Source of the DNA: Lysobacteraceae bacterium CU05-9
Lineage (GTDB): Bacteria; Pseudomonadota; Gammaproteobacteria; Xanthomonadales; Xanthomonadaceae
Direction: 5' to 3'
Assembly: GCA_007556525.1 (NCBI GenBank)
Contig: SWJS01000004.1
Location: 62,001 to 126,000 of the forward strand
DNA length: 64,000 nucleotides
In this document: positions 9,449-19,640 of the stretch, piece by piece
Layout of the letters: each line of letters starts with the position of its first letter
Numbering within the stretch: position 1 is the first letter of the stretch
Made by a program: the position numbers and the translations under genes
Notes under the pieces: model-generated
What the model saw: only the letters and a program-made list of their open reading frames with translations
The model's database searches: none
Told to the model about the DNA's origin: nothing

Positions 9449-10459
9449 ATGTATGGGCTGATCCGTCCACTGCTATTTGGGCTTGATGCCGAGCGCTCGC
9501 ATGATCTCACTCTGCGGGCGCTGTGTATGGCGCCGTGGTTGGGATCGTTGTCATCGCGTGTGCCTTCATTGCCGACGACGTTGGCGGGTTTGTCGTTGCG
9601 TAATCCGGTTGGTCTGGCTGCTGGACTCGACAAGAATGGCATTGCGATTGATGCTTTTTTCAAAATGGGTTTCGGCTTTGTCGAGATCGGCACTGTCACG
9701 CCGCGTCCGCAGTTGGGTAATCCGCAACCGCGTTTGTTCCGTCTGAAGGAACACGAAGCGATCATCAATCGCTTTGGTTTTAATAACCTCGGTGTCGATG
9801 CGTTGTGCGCGAATGTCGATCGTGCGAAGCATCGTCTCGGTCCGCTCGGTATCAACATCGGCAAAAACAAAGACACCGACAACGATCACGCGATTGATGA
9901 TTATCGGTTTTGTCTGGAACGCGTCCACTCGCGTGCCGACTACATCACGGTCAACATTTCTTCGCCAAATACAGCAGGTTTGCGTGCGCTGCAGGAAGCG
10001 GCATCTTTGTATGCCCTGCTCGCTTCCTTGCGCGAGACGCAGTTGAAGTTGTCATCGTCGCGTCGCGTTCCGATGTTCGTCAAGATCGCACCTGACTTGA
10101 ATGAAGCCGACATTGAAGCGATTGCCAAGGTACTTGAGCAAGATGTCGTTGATGGTGTCATCGCTACGAACACAACCTTGGAACGTGCGACTGTTGCAGG
10201 TCACGTGCACGCCGATGAAGTCGGTGGCTTGTCGGGTGCGCCTTTGATTGCACGTGCGAATGAAATCGTTCGGGAGTTGCGCTCCGCATTAGGTGACGCG
10301 TTTCCAATCATTGGTGCCGGTGGCATTACATCCCTTGCCGATGCCGCCTCCAAAATCACCGCAGGCGCCAACGCCGTGCAGCTGTATAGTGGTTTGATCT
10401 ACCGCGGACCATCGTTAGTCCGTGACTCCGTCGCAGCGATCGCCAAGCTCAAACAATGA
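9449..10459 (+). CDS. pyrD: Dihydroorotate dehydrogenase (quinone), class 2
   Basis: 336 residues. Fourth step of pyrimidine synthesis: oxidises dihydroorotate to orotate with FMN, passing electrons to membrane quinone. The N-terminal amphipathic helix pair ([19 protein letters not shown]) marks class 2, membrane-associated enzymes. FMN/substrate motifs: [51 protein letters not shown] (with the class 2 catalytic Ser), IATNTT, GLSGAPL and GAGGI. The start lies 3 bp after the aldehyde dehydrogenase stop, and the TGA overlaps the murB ATG (ATGA). Confidence 0.96.
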   Translation: MYGLIRPLLFGLDAERSHDLTLRALCMAPWLGSLSSRVPSLPTTLAGLSLRNPVGLAAGLDKNGIAIDAFFKMGFGFVEIGTVTPRPQLGNPQPRLFRLKEHEAIINRFGFNNLGVDALCANVDRAKHRLGPLGINIGKNKDTDNDHAIDDYRFCLERVHSRADYITVNISSPNTAGLRALQEAASLYALLASLRETQLKLSSSRRVPMFVKIAPDLNEADIEAIAKVLEQDVVDGVIATNTTLERATVAGHVHADEVGGLSGAPLIARANEIVRELRSALGDAFPIIGAGGITSLADAASKITAGANAVQLYSGLIYRGPSLVRDSVAAIAKLKQ

Positions 10460-11466
10460 CCGCACAAACGCATCACGAATTCGATTTGCGCTCTTCGAAT
10501 ACGATGGGCATCGCCGCCGTTGCACGTCCGCTGATTGAAGTGCTCGACGTTGCGGATTTGCCCAACGTATTCGATGTATTCAATGGCGTGAGGCCGTTGG
10601 TGTTGGGCAGTGGATCGAACATTGTTTTTGCGGCAGATCCTTCGATGCCTGTCTTACGTCTTCGCAATGAAGAACTGGTGTGGCGCGAAGATGGCGATGA
10701 CGTCTATGTGCAAGTTGGCGCTGGATTGAATTGGCACGCTTTCGTCATGGATACCGTTGCGCGCGGACTGTGGGGCATCGAAAACCTCGCCTACATCCCG
10801 GGCACCGTCGGCGCTTGCCCTATCCAAAACATCGGCGCATACGGCGTGGAAGTGAAAGACGCAGTACTTAACGTCACCGTGTTCGAAGTGGCCACTGGCA
10901 GCTTCCATACGTTGAGCAACGCGGATTGCGATTTCAGTTATCGCGAGTCGATGTTCAAGCGCGATCTCACGAAATACGTCATCACCAATGTCGAGTTCCG
11001 ACTGTCGAAACAGCCGAAGCCGCAATTGAGCTACGCGGGTCTCAGTGAAGTGTTGAATGACGATGGCACGCTGACGTCGAAGCAGGTTGCGGATGCGGTC
11101 ATCGCAATTCGCCAAAGCAAGTTACCGGATCCTGTGGTGTTGGGGAATGCGGGGAGTTTTTTCAAAAACCCCATCGTCCCTTTGCAAGTCGCCGAGGCAC
11201 TCGCAGCGCAGTACGAGAAAATGCCTGTATTTAAAGGCTCATCCGATGCGACGCGCAAACTCTCCGCTGCATGGTTGATTGATCAAGCGGGATGGAAAGG
11301 TCACCGCGAAGGTGACGCGGGCGTCTCGCCGGGTCATGCGTTGGTGCTCGTGAACTACGGCAATGCGACGGGCGCAGACATCATGAATCTCGCGCACAAG
11401 ATCACTGCCAGCGTGCATGACAAGTTCAACATCACGATTGAACCTGAGCCGCGAGTCGTCGGCTAA
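10456..11466 (+). CDS. murB: UDP-N-acetylenolpyruvoylglucosamine reductase
   Basis: 336 residues. Cytoplasmic FAD enzyme that reduces UDP-GlcNAc-enolpyruvate to UDP-MurNAc with NADPH in peptidoglycan precursor synthesis. The start [19 protein letters not shown] has the Leu-x-Asn-Thr signature. FAD motifs [25 protein letters not shown] and YRESMFK are present. The catalytic Ser is in [10 protein letters not shown] and the Glu in IEPEPRVVG, and the insert with [12 protein letters not shown] makes it a type I enzyme. It overlaps pyrD by 4 bp and abuts the EamA gene with no gap. Confidence 0.96.
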   Translation: MTAQTHHEFDLRSSNTMGIAAVARPLIEVLDVADLPNVFDVFNGVRPLVLGSGSNIVFAADPSMPVLRLRNEELVWREDGDDVYVQVGAGLNWHAFVMDTVARGLWGIENLAYIPGTVGACPIQNIGAYGVEVKDAVLNVTVFEVATGSFHTLSNADCDFSYRESMFKRDLTKYVITNVEFRLSKQPKPQLSYAGLSEVLNDDGTLTSKQVADAVIAIRQSKLPDPVVLGNAGSFFKNPIVPLQVAEALAAQYEKMPVFKGSSDATRKLSAAWLIDQAGWKGHREGDAGVSPGHALVLVNYGNATGADIMNLAHKITASVHDKFNITIEPEPRVVG

Positions 11467-12378
11467 GTGAAAGGACCGCAAACTCAAACCGGTAAAGCTG
11501 CACTGTTGATGGTGCTGGCAACGGTGTCGTTTTCGATCATGACGATAGCCGTTCGCTATGCATCGATGTCGATGCCGACGTTTGAAGTGGCGTTTTGGCG
11601 GAATTTGGCTGGTTTCGCAGTATGCGTTCCGTTTGTACTGAAGAAGCACAACGGCATTCCACGCACCAACCAGCCCGGTAAATACCTGCTGCGATGCTCG
11701 ATTGGCATTGCATCGATGTATGCGATTTTCTGGTCGATTAGTCATCTGCCGTTATCGCAAGCGATTGCCATCACCTACTCTTCTGCGTTGTTTGCAACGG
11801 TTGCCGCTGCATTATTCCTTGGTGAAGTGGTGCGATTCCGACGTTGGAGCGCGGTTGTGGCGGGGTTTGTTGGCGTGTTGATTCTGGTGCGTCCGTTTTC
11901 GCATGCGTTTGATCCGGGCATACTCGTCGCCGTACTCGCAGCGATTTTCAGTGCGGCTGTCGCTGTGCAGTTGAAGCAGTTAACACGCGTGGATGATGCG
12001 TATACAGTCGTCTTTTATACGTATTTGTTCTGGGTGTTCCTGTCGTTTGGCCCTGCTTTAATTGGTTGGAAGTGGCCAACAGGAAACGCATGGTGGTGGA
12101 TCGTAGCACTGGGTTTGTTCGGTACCGGTGGTCAAATGTTGTGGACGAAAGCGATGGAATTGGGCGAAGTGTCCGCGCTCTCCCCCATTAGTTTTGTGCA
12201 ATTGCCATTAGTGACGTTGTACGGCTGGCTGTGGTTCAACGAAATCGTCGACATGTTCACAATTATCGGTGCAGCGATCATTCTCGGCGCGAATTTCTAC
12301 ATTGCACACCGTGAAACGCGTCTTGCGAAAGAGAAGCGGTCTTCCAAGCCAACCGCAACGCTCCCTAAAGACGCATAA
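11467..12378 (+). CDS. EamA/DMT-family transporter
   Basis: 303 residues, GTG start directly after the murB stop. About ten hydrophobic helices arranged as two EamA repeats: AALLMVLATVSFSIMTIAVRYAS opens repeat 1, and a second repeat begins near GILVAVLAAIFSAAVAVQLKQL. Conserved features include WRNLAGF in helix 2, AITYSSALFATVAAALFLGE, and SPISFVQLPLVTLYGWLWFNE. These inner-membrane proteins move small metabolites (amino acids, nucleosides, drugs); the substrate cannot be told from sequence. The C-terminal tail is basic and cytoplasmic. It is probably translated from the pyrD-murB message. Confidence 0.85.
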   Translation: MKGPQTQTGKAALLMVLATVSFSIMTIAVRYASMSMPTFEVAFWRNLAGFAVCVPFVLKKHNGIPRTNQPGKYLLRCSIGIASMYAIFWSISHLPLSQAIAITYSSALFATVAAALFLGEVVRFRRWSAVVAGFVGVLILVRPFSHAFDPGILVAVLAAIFSAAVAVQLKQLTRVDDAYTVVFYTYLFWVFLSFGPALIGWKWPTGNAWWWIVALGLFGTGGQMLWTKAMELGEVSALSPISFVQLPLVTLYGWLWFNEIVDMFTIIGAAIILGANFYIAHRETRLAKEKRSSKPTATLPKDA

Positions 12379-12468
12379 GCTTGCATACGTTGGCGTGTCT
12401 TTTGGCACGGGGCTGAAAGCGTTTCCAATGCTAAAATACCGCAACGAATTGTTCGCGAAGAAGTACTC

Positions 12469-13662
12469 ATGATGAAAAATCAACTGGCGCGTTCAACCGC
12501 GCTCGCAGTTGCCGTTGCTCTTACGATCTCATTGTCGGCATGCAAGAAGGAAGCTCCACAAGGTCCACCACAGATGCCACCGGCCGCTGTGACGTTCGTG
12601 ACCATGCAAGGTGGACCACAAGTCGTCACCACTGAGTTGCCAGGTCGTCTCGTTGCCTACCAAGTTTCCGATGTCCGTCCACAAGTGACGGGTATCATCC
12701 GTTCGCGTTTGTTTACGGAGGGTTCGTACGTGCGCGCAGGTCAACCGCTGTATCAAGTGGATGACTCGCAATACCGTGCTGACACTGCGACGGCGCAAGC
12801 CAATCTCGCACAAGCACAAGCTGCAGCCGCTGCTGCACGCACAACCGCTGCACGTAGCGCGCAGTTGGTGAAGATGGATGCGATCTCGAAGCAAGAGAAC
12901 GACATGGCACAAGCTGCATACAACCAAGCGATGGCTGCAGTGAATGCGAGCCAGGCGATTGTCAGCGGTTCGCGCGTCAACTTGAACCGTGCGCGTATCA
13001 CTGCACCAATCTCGGGTGTGATCGGCACGTCGAATGTCACGGCCGGTGCGCTGGTCACTGCAGGTCAAGGCAATGCATTGACGACGATCCAGCAACTCGA
13101 TCCGATCTATGTCGACGTCACGCAAAGCAGCGCAGACTATTTGCGCACGCGTAAGAACATTGCGAGCGGTGAAAGTTCTTCGGCAGCAAGCATCCCTGTC
13201 AAGATCATGTTGGAAGATGGCAGCGAATACGCACAAGCTGGCAAGATGACCACGTCGAGCACCATTGTTGATCCAACAACGGGCAGCTACACCACTCGTA
13301 TCGTGGTGCCAAATCCATCGAATTTGCTTTTGCCTGGAATGTACGTCAAAGCCATCGTCGGTTCTGCCGAACGCAGCGATGCGATTCTCGTCCCGCAAAT
13401 GGCAGTGGCGCGTGACCCGAAAGGTGGCACCAGCGTTTTCGTAATCGGTGCTGGCAACAAGGTCGAAGTCCGTCCAATCGTCGTCTCGGCTTCGGTCGGC
13501 GACAATTGGTTGGTAGAAAGCGGCCTCAAGTCCGGTGATCGCGTGATTATGGAAGGTCAGCAGAAGGTTCAGCCTGGCGCGACAGTCAATCCTAAGCCGT
13601 ACGTGCAGAAAGCACCGGTTCAACCTCGAGCAGGTACGACGCCAGCCGCGCCGACCGAATAA
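12469..13662 (+). CDS. RND efflux periplasmic adaptor lipoprotein (MexA/AcrA family)
   Basis: 397 residues. The lipoprotein signal ends at LSLSACKK (lipobox Cys), anchoring it to the inner membrane. It shows the adaptor order: beta-barrel strand, lipoyl half (GRLVAYQVSDVRPQVTGII, EGSYVRAGQPLYQVD), alpha hairpin rich in Ala/Gln (about 100-165), second lipoyl half (RARITAPISGVIGTSNVTAGALV), beta barrel, and membrane-proximal domain. A lone extended -10 (TGCTAAAAT ending at 12437) may be its promoter. First gene of a complete tripartite pump; the transporter follows 14 bp later. No regulator gene is adjacent, so control is unclear. Confidence 0.94.
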   Translation: MMKNQLARSTALAVAVALTISLSACKKEAPQGPPQMPPAAVTFVTMQGGPQVVTTELPGRLVAYQVSDVRPQVTGIIRSRLFTEGSYVRAGQPLYQVDDSQYRADTATAQANLAQAQAAAAAARTTAARSAQLVKMDAISKQENDMAQAAYNQAMAAVNASQAIVSGSRVNLNRARITAPISGVIGTSNVTAGALVTAGQGNALTTIQQLDPIYVDVTQSSADYLRTRKNIASGESSSAASIPVKIMLEDGSEYAQAGKMTTSSTIVDPTTGSYTTRIVVPNPSNLLLPGMYVKAIVGSAERSDAILVPQMAVARDPKGGTSVFVIGAGNKVEVRPIVVSASVGDNWLVESGLKSGDRVIMEGQQKVQPGATVNPKPYVQKAPVQPRAGTTPAAPTE

Positions 13663-13676
13663 GGGAGACATGTTGA

Positions 13677-16600
13677 ATGTCTAAGTTTTTCATTGAGCGG
13701 CCCATCTTCGCATGGGTCATCTCGCTCATCATCCTGCTCGCAGGAACGCTGGCGATGTTCCGCCTGCCGATCTCAATGTATCCGAACGTCGCTCCACCGA
13801 CAGTGAGCGTCGCTGCTGTATATCCGGGCGCATCGGCGAAAGTGGTCGAAGATTCGGTGGTGCAGATCATCGAGCAAAATCTCAAGGGCATCGATGGACT
13901 CCTCTACTTCAATGCCAACTCGTCGTCGGACGGCGCAGCCAGCCTGACGTTGACGTTTGAAACCGGAACGAACCCGGATACTGCGCAAGTCCAAGTACAG
14001 AATAAGTTGCAAGCGGTGATGCCGTTGCTTCCACAGGAAGTGCAGCGTCAAGGCATCCAAGTAACGAAATCAGGCGAGAGCTTCCTGATGGTTCTGGCGT
14101 TTTACTCGCAGGACGGTTCGATGGACCGGACGGACATTTCCGATTACCTCGCAACGTCGGTCGTCGATCAGTTGTCGCGTGTTCCAGGTGTGGCCGGCGT
14201 CCAGCTCTTCGGTGCTAAATACGCGATGCGCATTTGGCTGGATCCTGCGAAGCTCGATGCCTATCAAATCTCTCCCGGTGAAATTGCCGCTGCAGTCCGT
14301 GCACAGAACGCACAAGTTGCGCTGGGTCAATTGGGTGATACGCCTGCCGTGAAGGGGCAGCAGATTTTTGCGCCGATTACCGCTCAGGATCGCCTGCAAA
14401 CGCCGGAACAGTTCCGCAAGATCGTAGTTCGCTCAAACGTTGATGGTTCGACGTTGACTTTGGGTGAAATTGCCCGCGTTGAATTGGGTGCAGAGAGCGA
14501 CGGTTTCATTTCGCGCTACAACGGCAAGAATGCATCGGGCGTTGCGGTGACGCTGCAAACCGGGGCGAACGCATTGGATACTGCGGCCGGTGTCAATGAA
14601 GCCATTGCAAAGATGAAGCCGCACTTCCCAACAGGATTGGTCGAGGAAATCGCGTTTGATACAACGCCTTTCGTCAAGGTCTCAATTAAAAACGTTGTCA
14701 AAACGTTGATCGAAGCCATCATCCTCGTTTTCGTCGTGATGTTCCTGTTCATGCAGAACATCCGCGCAACGTTGATTCCAACGATTGCGATTCCGATCGT
14801 TTTGATGGGGACATTCGGCATCTTGTTGATGCTTGGATTCACCATCAACATGTTGACGATGTTCGCGATGGTTCTCGCGATTGGTTTGCTCGTCGACGAT
14901 GCCATCGTGGTCGTTGAAAACGTCGAGCGATTGATGACCGATGAAGGTTTGCATCCGTTGGAAGCCACCAAGAAATCGATGGGCCAGATCACCGGTGCTC
15001 TGATCGGTATCGGTATCGTTCTTTCTGCCGTGTTCGTTCCGATGGCCTTCATGGACGGTTCGACGGGTGTGATCTACCGTCAATTTTCGGCAACGATCGT
15101 CGCGGCGATGTTCCTGTCGGTTCTGATTGCAATCGTGTTGACCCCTGCCCTTTGTGCGAACATCCTGCAGCCAGTCAAGAAAGGCGAGCATCACGGACAC
15201 GGTAAGTTTTTTACTTGGTTCAATAATTCATTCGACAAAATGAATGCCAAGTACCAGCAAATCGTCGCGCGCATCCTGCGCTTCCCTGGTCGCTACCTCG
15301 CGATCTTCGCAGGATTGTGTGTTGCGATGGTACTGGTATTTACGCGCCTGCCGGGTTCTTACTTGCCGGATGAAGATCAGGGCATGTTGTTTGGATTGAT
15401 CTCCGCACCGCCAGGTGCAACGCAGGAACGTACGATGCATTCGATTGAGGAAGTTGAAAATTACTTCCTTGATAGCGAAAAAAATATCGTGCAATCCATG
15501 TTCTCGGTCCAAGGCTTCAGCTTCATGGGCGCCGGCCAGAATAACGGTATGGCGTTCGTCCGCTTGAAAGACTGGAAGGAACGTCCGGGCAAGGATGCGA
15601 CTGCACAAGCATTGGCGCAGCGCGCAACGATGACGTTGTTCGGCACGATGACGGATGCGCAAGCGTTCGTGATGGCGCCACCGGCAATGCCGGAACTGGG
15701 TACGTCGTCCGGCTTTGAGTTTTATCTCAAGGACAACGATGGTCAAGGTCACGCGAAGTTGCTGGAAGCACGGAATATGTTTTTGGGCATGGCAGCGCAG
15801 AACAAGCGTTTGACTGGCGTGCGTCCAAATGGCCTGGAAGATTCACCGACGTTGCGCGTTGACATTGATCAGCAGAAGGTCGGTGCACTTGGGCTAACGA
15901 TGGATCAAATTAACTCCACCTTGTCGATGGCTTGGGGCGGTACGTATCTGGATGACTTCATCGACCGTGGTCGCGTGAAGCGCGTTTTCATCCAAGCCGA
16001 TGCGCCGTTCCGCATGCAGCCTGAGAACTTCGATCAATGGAAGGTCAAGAACTCCATGGGTCAGATGGTTCCATTCTCGTCGTTTGCAACGACGCGGTGG
16101 GAGTTCGGTCCGCAGAAGCTGTCGCGCTTTAACGGCGTGGGCGCCATGAGCATTCAAGGTCAAGGTGCACCGGGTGTTTCTTCCGGTGATGCGATGGAAG
16201 AAGTTGAAGCGATGGTCGCCAAACTCCCACCGGGCTTCACTGTGGATTGGACAGGTCTCTCGTATCAGGAACGTCAGGCTGGTTCGCAAACGACGATGCT
16301 GTATGTTTTGTCGCTGCTGATGGTTTTCCTCTGCTTGGCCGCGTTGTATGAAAGCTGGGCGGTTCCAACGGCAGTCCTGTTGGTTGCACCACTGGGTATT
16401 CTGGGTGCGGCCTTGGCGAACACGTTGCTTGGCATGAGCCGTGACGTTTACTTCCAGGTGGCGATGCTCACGACGGTCGGCTTGACGTCGAAGAACGCGA
16501 TCCTGATCGTTGAATTTGCCAAAACCTACTACGAAGAAGGCATGGAACTCGTCGATGCGACATTGCATGCGATCCGCGACCGTCTGCGTCCTATCCTCAT

Positions 16601-16823
16601 GACCTCAATGGCGTTTGGTCTGGGCGTGTTGCCGTTGGCCATTGCATCGGGCGCTGGTTCGGGTGCACAACGTGCTATCGGTACCGGTGTTCTCGGCGGC
16701 ATGATCGCGGGTACGTTCCTGGGTATTTTCTTCGTCCCATTGTTCTTCGTTGTGATTGAACGTCTCATCAATAAATCGAAGAAAAAACCTGCTGAATCCG
16801 AAGGAGAACCATCCAATGGTTAA
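13677..16823 (+). CDS. RND multidrug efflux transporter (HAE1, MexB/AcrB family)
   Basis: 1048 residues, full length for AcrB-type proton-driven exporters of hydrophobic drugs. The N-terminus MSKFFIERPIFAWVISLIILLAG is classic. Helix 4 carries the proton-relay Asp pair in GLLVDDAIVVVENVER, and helix 10 has the Lys in GLTSKNAILIVEFAK. Large periplasmic loops follow helix 1 and helix 7 (PDEDQGMLFGLISAPPGATQERT). The start lies 14 bp after the adaptor stop with GGGAGA upstream, and the stop overlaps the outer-membrane gene by 8 bp. It should trimerise with the adaptor and the channel encoded next door. Substrates are not predictable. Confidence 0.96.
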   Translation: MSKFFIERPIFAWVISLIILLAGTLAMFRLPISMYPNVAPPTVSVAAVYPGASAKVVEDSVVQIIEQNLKGIDGLLYFNANSSSDGAASLTLTFETGTNPDTAQVQVQNKLQAVMPLLPQEVQRQGIQVTKSGESFLMVLAFYSQDGSMDRTDISDYLATSVVDQLSRVPGVAGVQLFGAKYAMRIWLDPAKLDAYQISPGEIAAAVRAQNAQVALGQLGDTPAVKGQQIFAPITAQDRLQTPEQFRKIVVRSNVDGSTLTLGEIARVELGAESDGFISRYNGKNASGVAVTLQTGANALDTAAGVNEAIAKMKPHFPTGLVEEIAFDTTPFVKVSIKNVVKTLIEAIILVFVVMFLFMQNIRATLIPTIAIPIVLMGTFGILLMLGFTINMLTMFAMVLAIGLLVDDAIVVVENVERLMTDEGLHPLEATKKSMGQITGALIGIGIVLSAVFVPMAFMDGSTGVIYRQFSATIVAAMFLSVLIAIVLTPALCANILQPVKKGEHHGHGKFFTWFNNSFDKMNAKYQQIVARILRFPGRYLAIFAGLCVAMVLVFTRLPGSYLPDEDQGMLFGLISAPPGATQERTMHSIEEVENYFLDSEKNIVQSMFSVQGFSFMGAGQNNGMAFVRLKDWKERPGKDATAQALAQRATMTLFGTMTDAQAFVMAPPAMPELGTSSGFEFYLKDNDGQGHAKLLEARNMFLGMAAQNKRLTGVRPNGLEDSPTLRVDIDQQKVGALGLTMDQINSTLSMAWGGTYLDDFIDRGRVKRVFIQADAPFRMQPENFDQWKVKNSMGQMVPFSSFATTRWEFGPQKLSRFNGVGAMSIQGQGAPGVSSGDAMEEVEAMVAKLPPGFTVDWTGLSYQERQAGSQTTMLYVLSLLMVFLCLAALYESWAVPTAVLLVAPLGILGAALANTLLGMSRDVYFQVAMLTTVGLTSKNAILIVEFAKTYYEEGMELVDATLHAIRDRLRPILMTSMAFGLGVLPLAIASGAGSGAQRAIGTGVLGGMIAGTFLGIFFVPLFFVVIERLINKSKKKPAESEGEPSNG

Positions 16824-18198
16824 GTCCTCACGTGTGTTGACCATTTCCGTACTTGCGCTCGCCTTGTCGGCTTGCGCGAGCATGGCACCGCCACGCACTG
16901 AATTACCACCGGCTGCTGTCGAAGCGATCATTCCCTCGTCCTTCCCTGCGGTACCGGGTGATAAAGCGGTCATTGGGGTGGCGGCTGAATTACCTTGGTC
17001 GTCGTACTATGCGGACCCTGCCCTGCGTTCGCTGATTGAACGTGCGTTGGCAAACAACCGCGACCTGCGCATGGCGGTGATCAACGTCGAACGTGCACGT
17101 GCGCAAGCGCGCATCGCTCGTTCGCCACTGCTCCCATCGGCTGGCGTCGGTGCTCAAGCGTCAGTCGGTAGCGGTACGGATACGTATCAATCCGGCGTCA
17201 ATGCTGCTTATGAAGTCGATCTGTTTGGCAAGTTGCGTAATCAGTCGGCGGCGGCTCAAAATGCCCTGCTCTCGGAGGAGCAGAATGCCAGAACCGTGCA
17301 ACAAGCCCTTGTTTCGCAGATTGCACAACTGTATCTGACTTCGTTGGCCGATCGCGCGCAAGCATCGTTGGCAGCGTCGACATTGAAGAACAATCAGGAA
17401 GTTTTGGACCTCGTCGATAAGCGCCACACCGTTGGCGTTGCGAATGGACTGGAGTTGGCGCAAGCACGTTCGCAAGTCGAAGCGGCCCGCACTGCTTTGG
17501 CGCAGTACCAAGGCCAAATTGAGCAAGACAAAAACTTGATGACGCTGCTCGTCGGTGAACCTGTGCCGGATTCGGTTTACGCACGTAAGTGGGATTCGAA
17601 TCTCGTCGTCGTTCCACCGTTGCCTGCAAATCTTCCGTCGGAAGTCTTGTTGCGCCGTCCGGACATCATGTCTGCTGAGTACTCGTTGCGTGCCGCCAAT
17701 GCGAATGTGGCGGCGGCACGTGCTGCGTTTTTCCCATCCATTGCATTGACCGGTTCGGCCGGACTTGGCGGCACATCGTTGAGCGATTTGGTGTCGGGCA
17801 AGTTCCTATGGAATTTCGTCCCGAAAATTACGTTGCCGATTTTCACCGGTGGCGCGTTGCAAGGTCAGCATGAAGTTGCGAAAGCCGAGCAAGATCTGGC
17901 GTTGGCAAACTACGAAAAAACCATCCAAGTCGGTTTCCGCGAAGTCGCTGATGGTTTGGCATTGCTGCGCACTCAACAAGATCAGTTGACCGCACAGACG
18001 AACCTCGTCCGCGCAGCAGCGCGTGCGAATGAACTTGTGCGTGTCCGCTACCGCTATGGTTACGATTCGTACTTGAACATGCTGGATTCGCAGCGCTCGC
18101 TGTATCAGGCGCAATCGGCGTTGATTAATGCTCAGCTCGCTGCCCAGCTAAATCGTGTGAAGCTTTATCAGTCGCTCGGTGGCGGCGCGTCGCAGTAG
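16816..18198 (+). CDS. Outer-membrane efflux channel lipoprotein (OprM/NodT family)
   Basis: 460 residues from the ATG at 16816, with AAGGAG 9 bp upstream inside the transporter gene. Lipobox LALSACAS. Two TolC-type repeats: SYYADPALRSLIERALANNRDLRMAVINVERARAQ near the start, and LPSEVLLRRPDIMSAEYSLRAANANVAAARAAFFPSIALTGS in the second half, with the expected coiled-coil segments between them. It forms the trimeric channel for the pump. It ends with TAG and is followed by hexamer repeats and a good terminator, closing the operon. Confidence 0.94.
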   Translation: MVKSSRVLTISVLALALSACASMAPPRTELPPAAVEAIIPSSFPAVPGDKAVIGVAAELPWSSYYADPALRSLIERALANNRDLRMAVINVERARAQARIARSPLLPSAGVGAQASVGSGTDTYQSGVNAAYEVDLFGKLRNQSAAAQNALLSEEQNARTVQQALVSQIAQLYLTSLADRAQASLAASTLKNNQEVLDLVDKRHTVGVANGLELAQARSQVEAARTALAQYQGQIEQDKNLMTLLVGEPVPDSVYARKWDSNLVVVPPLPANLPSEVLLRRPDIMSAEYSLRAANANVAAARAAFFPSIALTGSAGLGGTSLSDLVSGKFLWNFVPKITLPIFTGGALQGQHEVAKAEQDLALANYEKTIQVGFREVADGLALLRTQQDQLTAQTNLVRAAARANELVRVRYRYGYDSYLNMLDSQRSLYQAQSALINAQLAAQLNRVKLYQSLGGGASQ

Positions 18199-18223
18199 TT
18201 ATAGGTAGAGATAGACTATCTAG
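18196..18223 (+). repeat. Degenerate hexamer repeat starting at a stop codon
   Basis: Starting with the TAG stop of the efflux channel gene, the sequence runs as related 6-mers (TAGTTA TAGGTA GAGATA, then GACTAT). The +1 frame has TAG at hexamer spacing. A matching series starts at the ispG stop on the opposite strand (18340 down to about 18315) and at the yceD stop (55048 down to about 55021). Confidence 0.6.
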
Positions 18224-18231
18224 TGAAAGCC

Positions 18232-18262
18232 AAAGCCCGACTTCGTGTCGGGCTTTTCTTTT
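18232..18262 (+). terminator. Rho-independent terminator of the RND efflux operon
   Basis: GCCCGAC (18235-18241), loop TTCGT, GTCGGGC (18247-18253), flanked by AAA before and TTTTCTTTT after. Seven GC-rich pairs extended by A-T pairs. The A-run on the left makes it potentially bidirectional, which would also stop ispG transcripts arriving from the right. Confidence 0.9.
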
Positions 18263-18337
18263 GTCCGTGGCGTTTGCGAAGAACGCCTGCAACCATCCAG
18301 CCGCAGGCATTACTCAATCCTCTAACTCTAGCTCTAC

Positions 18338-19597
18338 CTACGGCGAGTAGTTCCTAGCGACGTAGCTGTCGATCAGGTCGATAAACTCATCCGCAATGTT
18401 CTCGCCCCGCAACGTCACCGTCTTCTGACCGTCCTCAAATACGGGTGCGGATGGTGCTTCGCCCGTGCCCGGCAACGAGATCCCGATGTTCGCATGACGC
18501 GACTCGCCTGGACCATTGACGATGCAGCCCATGACGGCGAGCGTGAGGTTCTCCGCGCCGGGATGTTTGATCTTCCAGACTGGCATCTGATCGCGCACGT
18601 GGTTCTGCACCTTCTGTGCAAGCTCCTGAAAAAATGTACTCGTCGTCCGTCCACACCCCGGGCAAGCCGTCACCATCGGCGTGAATGCGCGCAAGCCCAT
18701 CGTCTGCAACAACTCCTGCGCAACGATGACTTCGGCAGTGCGCGATTGACCGGGCTCAGGCGTTAACGAAATGCGGATCGTATCGCCGATGCCTTCTTGC
18801 AACAGCACCGCCAACGCGGCGCTCGATGCCACGATGCCCTTCGAGCCAATGCCCGCTTCCGTCAAGCCAAGATGCAACGCGAAATCCGAACGTTTCGCCA
18901 ACTCACGATAAACCGCGATCAATTCCTGCACGCCGGAAACTTTGGCGGAGAGGATGATTTTTTCCTTAGGCAATCCAATCTCAAACGCCTTGTATGCCGA
19001 GTCCAACGCCGAACGGATCAACGCTTCACGCAAGACTTCGCCTGCATCCTTAGGAACGGCGAGCAACGCATTCTCATCCATCAAATGCGTCGCGAGTGCT
19101 TGATCCAGCGAACCCCAATTGGCACCGATGCGCACAGGCTTGTCGTACTCGATCGCCTTCTCGATCATGGTGGCGAATTGAGTGTCTTTCTTTTTGCCAA
19201 AACCAACATTGCCCGGATTGATCCGGTACTTCGCCAACGCTTCCGCGCACGCCGGTTCTTCAGTGAGCAAGGTGTGCCCGTTGTAATGGAAGTCACCGAT
19301 GATTGGCACATCGATGTTCATCATGTCGAGACGGTCCTTGATGCGTGGCACCGCGGCCGCCGCTTCAATCGTGTTCACCGTGATGCGCACCAACTCCGAA
19401 CCTGCGCGCCACAATTGCGCGATCTGGTCGGCCGTTCCCTTGATGTCCGTCGTGTCCGTGTTCGTCATCGATTGCACGACGATCGGATTGCCGCCGCCGA
19501 CGATGACATTGCCAACTTTCACGCCGCCCGTGGGTTGACGGGCTTTCGGGCCAAATGCAGGAGGTTCCGGAAGTGGGATAATGGTGTTCTCAGTCAT
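18338..19597 (-). CDS. ispG: 4-hydroxy-3-methylbut-2-enyl diphosphate synthase
   Basis: 419 residues from the ATG at 19597; a longer open frame upstream runs into the xseA promoter region and is not used. It is the sixth step of the MEP isoprenoid pathway, converting MEcPP to HMBPP with a [4Fe-4S] cluster. Features: N-terminal TIM-barrel domain ([47 protein letters not shown]), then the C-terminal cluster domain with ACPGCGRT and [12 protein letters not shown] supplying the three Cys and a Glu. Divergent from xseA with only 43 bp between starts; convergent with the efflux operon. Confidence 0.96.
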   Translation of the reverse strand: MTENTIIPLPEPPAFGPKARQPTGGVKVGNVIVGGGNPIVVQSMTNTDTTDIKGTADQIAQLWRAGSELVRITVNTIEAAAAVPRIKDRLDMMNIDVPIIGDFHYNGHTLLTEEPACAEALAKYRINPGNVGFGKKKDTQFATMIEKAIEYDKPVRIGANWGSLDQALATHLMDENALLAVPKDAGEVLREALIRSALDSAYKAFEIGLPKEKIILSAKVSGVQELIAVYRELAKRSDFALHLGLTEAGIGSKGIVASSAALAVLLQEGIGDTIRISLTPEPGQSRTAEVIVAQELLQTMGLRAFTPMVTACPGCGRTTSTFFQELAQKVQNHVRDQMPVWKIKHPGAENLTLAVMGCIVNGPGESRHANIGISLPGTGEAPSAPVFEDGQKTVTLRGENIADEFIDLIDSYVARNYSP

Positions 19598-19640
19598 GCG
19601 TTTTATTGTAACGCTGGACGCCTTCAGATATGAGACCTTC

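Noticed and set aside
12402-12437. Full sigma-70 promoter before the efflux operon (TTGGCA and TAAAAT)
   Set aside because: The hexamers are 24 bp apart, too far for a standard promoter; only an extended -10 remains plausible.
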